Part shown: piece after piece, positions 63,655 through 64,000 of the stretch
Position numbering within the stretch: position 1 is the first letter of the stretch
Layout: every line of letters begins with the position of its first letter
Made by a program: the position numbers and the translations under genes
Origin: Stichopus chloronotus
Taxonomy: Eukaryota; Echinodermata; Holothuroidea; Aspidochirotida; Stichopodidae
NCBI GenBank assembly: GCA_021234535.1
Contig: CM037837.1
Coordinates: 5,558,218-5,622,217, forward strand
Reading direction: 5' to 3'
Length of the DNA stretch: 64,000 nt
The notes under the pieces: generated by a model
What the model saw: the letters and a program-made list of their open reading frames with translations, nothing else
The model's database searches: none
Told to the model about the DNA's origin: nothing

Positions 63655-64000
63655 TGAGCTCTGATGACCTCAAATGACCTTTGACCTTCACCAAAAACAA
63701 TAGGGATCATTAGCTCAATGTGACTAGCGCACACACTAAGTATGACATTAGTCACGATTACCCTACTTGAGATATTTAATTTACAAGATTTATCACAGTT
63801 TGACCTCTGGTGACCTCAAACGACCTTTGACCTTTACCAAAAACAACAGGGATCATCTGCTTAATACGACCAACCCACAGTACATACGAGATTAGTCCAG
63901 ATAACCCTTCTTGAGATATTGTGTTTATGAAGTTATCACATTTTGAACTTCTGTTGAGCTACAACAACCTTTGACCTCTACTGAAAGTGGTAGAAATCAT
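63655..64000 (+). repeat. Satellite-like monomers running off the window end
   Basis: The TTTGACCT landmark recurs at 63675, 63821 and about 63967, a period of 146 bp. Flanks resemble the monomers in RNF10 intron 18 (accaaaaacaa, ttgagatatt, ttacaaga). The array continues past the right edge. Confidence 0.75.

Larger units (their letters stand above)
58767..64000. other. No gene recognised downstream of the lectin; repeats
   Basis: An ATTAAA-type hexamer at about 58915 could end the lectin transcript. Further on lie inverted GGATCC-flanking repeats with G-runs (60098-60165 and 61130-61190), two clusters of GATATCGG-type motifs (60835-60900 and 62236-62340), and satellite-like monomers at about 61260-61400 and 63655-64000. 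Several open frames of 60-147 codons are present on both strands, without splice support or motifs. Confidence 0.55.

Overview
The window is animal nuclear DNA: intron-rich, AT-rich and full of dispersed repeats. Three protein-coding genes can be read exon by exon with GT-AG splice sites and matching phases. There is no prokaryotic signal (no operons, no long uninterrupted genes). The gene content (a TMCO6-type armadillo protein, a full-length RNF10 orthologue and a C-type lectin carrying a farnesoic-acid-O-methyltransferase-like domain) suggests an invertebrate deuterostome. An echinoderm such as a sea cucumber is my guess, not something the sequence proves.

Layout. (1) About 7.7-22.9 kb, + strand: the 3' part of a TMCO6-like gene in seven exons, about 275 codons. 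The N-terminal exons were not recognised and probably lie further left. One exon carries an apparent single-base frameshift. (2) 25.6-49.2 kb, - strand: a complete RNF10 orthologue in 20 coding exons, 805 residues (human RNF10, from memory, is about 811), including the C3HC4 RING finger. It converges on the TMCO6-like gene. (3) 53.8-58.8 kb, + strand: a complete five-exon secreted lectin of 349 residues. It is divergent from RNF10, with about 4.5 kb between the start codons. (4) 58.8-64 kb: no gene recognised, only repeats.

The most interesting object is the lectin. Its C-type lectin fold is interrupted, between the WIGL motif and the W-S-N-G strand, by a module of about 146 residues that resembles the Methyltransf_FA (FAMeT) domain. 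This module occupies exons 3 and 4. Every intron in the gene is phase 1, so the insert is a symmetrical 1-1 module. Skipping it would leave an intact, canonical lectin domain in frame. The protein ends in a Tyr-rich tail.

The non-genic sequence holds several repeat families: TTAA-bounded MITE-like elements (three copies of one family), a second short element family (two copies), a 540-600 bp dispersed repeat (two copies), a third dispersed repeat (three copies), and a satellite-like monomer of about 130-146 bp that carries a DR1-type AGGTCA repeat. There is also a 35-bp tandem array, a perfect 34-bp-arm hairpin and a decayed non-LTR retrotransposon fragment. The three genes share no obvious pathway: RNF10 is a cytoplasmic/nuclear E3 ligase, the TMCO6-like protein is an ARM-repeat protein and the lectin is extracellular.
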